Below, piece by piece: positions 29,823 to 32,572 of a stretch of DNA of 32,572 nt. The DNA lies in NCBI RefSeq assembly GCF_000293785.1, contig NZ_AKZI01000066.1, positions 1 to 32,572 on the forward strand, given 5' to 3'. The notes under the pieces are model-generated. The model did not search any database and was not told where the DNA came from. It saw only the letters and a list, made by a program, of their open reading frames with translations. Numbering within the stretch: the first letter of the stretch is position 1; every line of letters begins with the position of its first letter. Made by a program: the position numbers and the translations under genes. The DNA is from Rhodovulum sp. PH10 (GTDB lineage Bacteria; Pseudomonadota; Alphaproteobacteria; Rhizobiales; Xanthobacteraceae).

Positions 29823-29970
29823 ACTCGTAGATGCTTCTCGCCCGAGCAATGATCACCTCCGACGGCTCGCCTCCGCCGGAGGTGAAGCGTGCGCTCAACT
29901 CGACCGCCTCGACACGCAATCGTTCTGCCCGCTCCCGATCGCTGATCTCGGACCCGTTACGACCATCCAT
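29788..29970 (-). CDS. hypothetical protein, 60 aa
   Basis: It starts MDGRNGSEISDRERAERLRV and ends RSIYEFIVSGGSEQSP. It is helical and charged. The ATG at 29970 follows GGAGGAGAGAAG, which lies at the edge of the 35-bp repeat. A longer frame through the repeat is possible: in both this gene and the Tat-leader gene the repeat would encode the same residues (ESSARRPAAQG). I consider the ATG after the SD more likely. No family is recognised. Confidence 0.5.
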   Translation of the reverse strand: MDGRNGSEISDRERAERLRVEAVELSARFTSGGGEPSEVIIARARSIYEFIVSGGSEQSP

Positions 29971-29980
29971 CGCTTCTCTC

Positions 29981-30015
29981 CTCCCCTGAGCCGCCGGCCG
30001 GCGGGCGCTCGACTC
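29981..30015. repeat. 35-bp direct repeat, copy 2
   Basis: Second copy of the element at 29576-29610, with identical sequence and the same leftward relation to a start codon. Confidence 0.8.
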
Positions 30016-30042
30016 GCCGCCCTCGGCGGTCGACACTTCCAA

Positions 30043-30300
30043 TGCGGGCCGGGGTGAGTCCCGCCGGTCGCGACGGCAGGCTCCTCACCCCGAACCCCGC
30101 ATCCCACGGCCCTGAAGAGCATGGCCGGCGGCGCGACGCTGCTGGCCGGCCACGTCAGGGGCGCGACGTGGGGCCGCCCGAAGCGATGCTAGCTCGCGGA
30201 GGGCGGGCCGATGCGCCCGTGAACGGCGGCTCATTCGTTCGACGGGACGTAAGACGCAACCCGAAAGGGTCGCGCCGGCGTGACCCGGAGGGCTGGCCCG
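30043..30300. other. unassigned segment of the immunity region
   Basis: No convincing gene is seen. A 23-codon rightward frame (MAGGATLLAGHVRGATWG) starts at 30121 after GAAGAG. Long overlapping frames here are GC-driven shadows. Confidence 0.35.
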
Positions 30301-30393
30301 ATGAGGCCGACAATCCGAGTCCAAGTCACGATCAAGCTCGATCTCGCCCAGATCCTTTTCGGGGTCGCGGCGATCATCGCAGCCTTGACGTGA
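30301..30393 (+). CDS. tiny membrane protein, 30 aa
   Basis: Translated by hand as MRPTIRVQVTIKLDLAQILF followed by GVAAIIAALT. It is a single hydrophobic helix after a basic start. GGAGGG precedes the ATG, and a strong intrinsic terminator follows 5 bases after the stop, marking a real transcription unit end. It lies between the two repressor-controlled operator clusters. A toxin-like or exclusion peptide is conceivable. Confidence 0.5.
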   Translation: MRPTIRVQVTIKLDLAQILFGVAAIIAALT

Positions 30394-30398
30394 CGGGA

Positions 30399-30427
30399 GG
30401 GGGTCCGGGCAACCGGGCCCCCGTTTT
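30399..30427 (+). terminator. intrinsic terminator
   Basis: GGGGGTCCGG-GCAA-CCGGGCCCCC forms a 10-bp stem with one G-T pair and a GNRA tetraloop, followed by GTTTTCG. It ends a rightward unit just after the 30-aa ORF and before the convergent DUF3800 gene. Confidence 0.75.
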
Positions 30428-30467
30428 CGTTCCGGCGACATGCCGGCGGCCGCAGGAATCAGCCGGC

Positions 30468-31424
30468 TCACCTCGAAAGATCGTCCCGATAGGCGCGACC
30501 GATATAGGGGGCGACGATATCGTTCATCCGGTCGACTTCGTCGACTGCCAGCCTCTCGAAAACCGGCAGCTTCGGCCGAAGACGGTGATTGATCCGAAGC
30601 GCCACCAAATCGTCCGGCCGGATCAGGTGATCGACGATTGCAAGGCCTGCCTGCACCAAATCCTGCTGCAAGACCGAGGTCGACCACCGACCCGGCTCGG
30701 CGAGGTTCATGGTCTCCGCCCTGAACACCCAATAGGCAAGCAAATCGGCCGCCTGAAGTGCCCCTGCGTCGCGTTTGCCCTTGAAGGTGAGGCAGATCAG
30801 GGCTCCGCGCCACCTGAAATCCGGATCGTGCTTCGTCTCCGAGTAGACGCGCGCCGCGTCGCCGACATTGCGGTGCCCGTCTTCGAGGACGAAGCAGATC
30901 TTTCCGTCCGGATGCCGGCGCCGATGCAGGCTCGCCATCGAGCGCAGCACCGACCGGAAGCAGAGCGCGTAGCGCGAATCCAGCCGCTCCCGCCGTGCGG
31001 CGGGCGGCGTCTGGTAGAGTTCGAGGTAATCGCGCTCGTAGAGCACGGTCTTCGTCGCGAACAGATCGCGCTCTTGGAGCACGTAGAGGATGTCGGCCCA
31101 CAGCCGCTTCACCTGCTCGCGGGTCCAGCCGCGGTGCTCTTTCTGACGGTGGAACAGGTGCTTGGCGTGGACGTGAGTGAGGCCGTAGGCGCGCAGCACC
31201 TTCGCCCACTCGATCTCCAGTCTCGCCCACTCCTCGGTCCGGCCGGCGAACCCGGCAATCACCGTCAGCGGGGACGCCCCGTGTGTCCCGCTCTCGTCGT
31301 AATAGGCCGCCAGCGGCAAGAACGTCGCCTCCAGAGGGTTGGAGGCGAACAGTAGCATCGCCAAGCGGCCGGTCGAAGTGCGATTCAGGAGCGCCGACAG
31401 GGCGGCAGGGGGTGAGACCGACAT
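30468..31424 (-). CDS. DUF3800 protein
   Basis: The 318-aa protein has the DUF3800 signature: YYDESGTHG near residues 41-49, VIAGFAG and the late QAADLLAYWVFRAETM. Between are ICFVLEDGHRN and WRGALICLTFKGKRDAG. The conserved D-E-S-G and later Q-x-A-D acidic residues suggest an RNase H-like fold enzyme, but no function is established for the family, which is frequent among mobile-element cargo genes. I prefer the ATG at 31424 (MSVSPPAALS); a later Met before the YYDESG motif is possible, and the longest frame starts with an unlikely TTG. It sits between the two operator clusters, the rex-like position. Confidence 0.75.
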   Translation of the reverse strand: MSVSPPAALSALLNRTSTGRLAMLLFASNPLEATFLPLAAYYDESGTHGASPLTVIAGFAGRTEEWARLEIEWAKVLRAYGLTHVHAKHLFHRQKEHRGWTREQVKRLWADILYVLQERDLFATKTVLYERDYLELYQTPPAARRERLDSRYALCFRSVLRSMASLHRRRHPDGKICFVLEDGHRNVGDAARVYSETKHDPDFRWRGALICLTFKGKRDAGALQAADLLAYWVFRAETMNLAEPGRWSTSVLQQDLVQAGLAIVDHLIRPDDLVALRINHRLRPKLPVFERLAVDEVDRMNDIVAPYIGRAYRDDLSR

Positions 31425-31475
31425 GGCTGTAGGATAGCGCGCGCGGCGGGCGAGGCAAGGGCGAACGGCCAAAAT

Positions 31476-31492
31476 CGCTACATCATGTATTG
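31476..31492. promoter_or_regulatory. repressor operator 4
   Basis: CGCTACATCATGTATTG is a 17-bp site with one perfect half-site and GTATTG, the inverse of CAATAC in operator 2. Its centre is 25 bp from operator 5, the same spacing as operators 1 and 2. Confidence 0.6.
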
Positions 31493-31518
31493 ACTGACTT
31501 CGCTACATAGCGTAGCGT
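31490..31518 (+). promoter_or_regulatory. rightward early promoter (PL-like)
   Basis: TTGACT (31490-31495) and TAGCGT (31513-31518) are 17 bp apart. Operator 5 lies between the two elements and over the -10. It drives the gene starting at 31545. Confidence 0.5.
31501..31517. promoter_or_regulatory. repressor operator 5
   Basis: CGCTACATAGCGTAGCG is a perfect 6-5-6 dyad with the same arms as operator 1 at 28470-28486. It overlaps the rightward promoter. Confidence 0.7.
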
Positions 31519-31544
31519 CTCTCCATCAACCGATGGAGAGCCCG

Positions 31545-31826
31545 ATGGCCTTTTCCGTTTCCAATGTGTCCCGTGTCTCCGCCGAGTTCCACGACATCTC
31601 GCGCCGTGACCCCTACGGGCTCTCGTCCGCGGACGCCTACCGGCTGACGTTCATCAACCTGCGCTTCGCCGGAGACCTCGGCACGTTCACGCCGCTGATG
31701 GTCTCGTTCAACGGCGAAGCCGGCGCCGCCTACGCCCGCGGCCTCGCCGACGCGATCAACGCGTTCAACCGCTCCTTCTTCTGCGAGGCCGAGGCCGAGA
31801 TCGCCCCGGCCGCCGCTGCGGAGTGA
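31545..31826 (+). CDS. hypothetical repressor-controlled early protein, 93 aa
   Basis: It starts MAFSVSNVSRVSAEFHDISR, continues SADAYRLTFINLRFAGDLGT and ends AEAEIAPAAAAE. No family is recognised. The ATG at 31545 follows GGAGAG; an ATG at 31533 in the same frame is less likely. It is the first gene of the rightward operon under operators 4 and 5, in the position of lambda N, though nothing suggests antitermination. Confidence 0.65.
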   Translation: MAFSVSNVSRVSAEFHDISRRDPYGLSSADAYRLTFINLRFAGDLGTFTPLMVSFNGEAGAAYARGLADAINAFNRSFFCEAEAEIAPAAAAE

Positions 31827-31831
31827 TCGGG

Positions 31832-32572
31832 ATGAACACCGTCAGCAATCCCGATCAGACCGGTACGGCCGAAGTCAAGACCGTCGTCGCCTACAAAGGC
31901 TTCGACAATCAGCTCTGCTGCCGCGGCTATCAGTTCGAGGTCGGCCGGACCTACGAGCACGTTGGTAAAGTCGAGGCCTGCGCCTCCGGCTTTCACGCCT
32001 GCGAACACCCGCTCGATGTGTTCAGCTATTACGCGCCGGCCGGCAGCCGCTTCGCCGAGGTGACTCTCGGTGGTGAGATGGACAGCAACGACAGCGATAC
32101 GAAGATCGCTGCGGCGAAGATCACGATCGACGTCGAACTGTCGATCGGGGACCTCGTGAAGCGCGCCTGGGACTATGTCTGGTCGCGCGCCGTGCTGGCG
32201 CCCGGCAGTGAGGCCACTGGCGATCGGGGCGCGGCCTCCGCCACCGGCGATCGGGGCGCGGCCTCCGCCACCGGCAATCGGGGCGCGGCCTCCGCCACTG
32301 GCAATTGGGGCGCGGCCTCCGCCACTGGCGATTGGGGCGCGGCCTCCGCCACTGGCTATCAGGGCGCGGCCTCCGCCACTGGCAATTGGGGCGCGGCCTC
32401 CGCCACTGGCGATTGGGGCGCGGCCTCCGCCACCGGCAATTGGGGCGCGGCCTCCGCCACTGGCGATTGGGGCGCGGCCTCCGCCACTGGCTATCAGGGC
32501 GCGGCCTCCGCCACTGGCAATTGGGGCGCGGCCTCCGCCACTGGCGATTGGGGCGCGGCCTCCGCCACCGGC
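31832..32572 (+). CDS. DUF7666-type protein with 9-residue tandem repeats, 3' end missing
   Basis: Translated by hand. It starts MNTVSNPDQTGTAEVKTVVA. Its N-terminal 125 residues show the DUF7666 pattern: YKGFDNQLCCRGYQFEVG, TYEHVGKVEACASGFHACEH, PLDVFSYYAPAGSRFAEV, and DTKIAAAKITIDVELSIGDL. From residue 128 it is a tandem array of the unit ATG-x-x-GAAS, where x-x is DR, NR, NW, DW or YQ. The frame runs off the window without a stop. It starts 5 bases after the preceding stop and follows a weak ATCGGG SD, and is in the repressor-controlled operon. The array probably folds as a regular beta-solenoid (inference). Function unknown. Confidence 0.82.
   Translation, partial: MNTVSNPDQTGTAEVKTVVAYKGFDNQLCCRGYQFEVGRTYEHVGKVEACASGFHACEHPLDVFSYYAPAGSRFAEVTLGGEMDSNDSDTKIAAAKITIDVELSIGDLVKRAWDYVWSRAVLAPGSEATGDRGAASATGDRGAASATGNRGAASATGNWGAASATGDWGAASATGYQGAASATGNWGAASATGDWGAASATGNWGAASATGDWGAASATGYQGAASATGNWGAASATGDWGAASATG
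32213..32572 (+). repeat. 27-bp tandem array with 135-bp higher-order unit
   Basis: Thirteen full 27-bp units plus 9 bases of the next. Units vary almost only at codons 4-5 and one Thr codon. Their order is DR, DR, NR, then NW-DW-YQ-NW-DW twice. Units 4-8 and 9-13 differ by a single base, so a five-unit block was duplicated. The assembly stops inside the array. Confidence 0.9.

Noticed and set aside
30042-31355. Long rightward frame of 437 codons
   Set aside because: It is antisense to the DUF3800 gene, Arg/Pro/Gly-rich and without a domain; a typical GC-driven shadow.
32213-32572. The tandem repeats as a CRISPR array
   Set aside because: Units are contiguous, in frame and without unique spacers; they encode a protein repeat.

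Overview
The window is most of a temperate, P22-like podophage (or its prophage) from a high-GC alphaproteobacterium, most likely Hyphomicrobiales/Rhizobiales-like. Three things support this: the structural gene order TerS-TerL-portal-scaffold-P22-type coat-gp4-gp10-three ejection proteins-tail fibre; a phage-borne GapR (DUF2312) homologue, a family typical of Alphaproteobacteria; and strongly GC-biased codon use with weakly matching sigma70 -10 boxes. Neither end is natural. The first 50 bases are poly-G, which cuts into a coding frame, and the last 360 bases are an unfinished tandem repeat inside a gene. Lysis genes are not seen and may lie outside.

Layout, left to right. 1-1.8 kb: leftward tail genes (a truncated small protein, a 109-aa protein, a tail-collar fibre protein with a Sec signal peptide). 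1.8-3.6 kb: a cargo cassette (HigBA toxin-antitoxin with two 19-bp operators, two small genes, a zinc-ribbon/DUF4145 protein). 3.6-6.5 kb: a regulatory island with two paralogous Bro-N antirepressors, a Tat-signal protein between them, two divergent ribbon-helix-helix proteins and two tiny membrane proteins. Its position and polarity match the P22 immI region (sieA, mnt, arc, ant between genes 16 and 9). 6.5-20.6 kb: the leftward late operon for ejection proteins, tail stabilisation, coat, scaffold, portal, an LPD23/HELQH protein and terminase, with hairpins after the portal and coat genes. 20.6-21.8 kb: a small gene and a serine recombinase with a dyad beside it that may be attP.

22-28.5 kb: early genes, mostly leftward, read from a promoter next to the repressor. 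These are a Cro-like protein, a GIY-YIG protein, an HTH protein, GapR, RusA, a replication initiator with an iteron-like internal segment, and accessory genes. A second toxin-antitoxin pair is inserted just upstream of the initiator. 28.5-31.5 kb: the immunity region. A CI-type S24 repressor lies beside three evenly spaced 17-bp operators; two more copies sit 3 kb away over a rightward promoter. Between the two operator clusters, where lambda carries rexAB, are small cargo genes and a DUF3800 protein. 31.5 kb to the end: the rightward repressor-controlled operon, a 93-aa protein followed by a DUF7666-type protein with 9-residue repeats.

How it probably works (inference): CI binds both operator clusters and silences the leftward replication operon and the rightward operon. 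The immI-like antirepressors, held down by the ribbon-helix-helix proteins, can inactivate a repressor. The two toxin-antitoxin modules, the DUF4145, DUF3800 and Tat/Sec-signal cargo genes, and the tiny membrane proteins are candidates for lysogen maintenance, superinfection exclusion or host defence.
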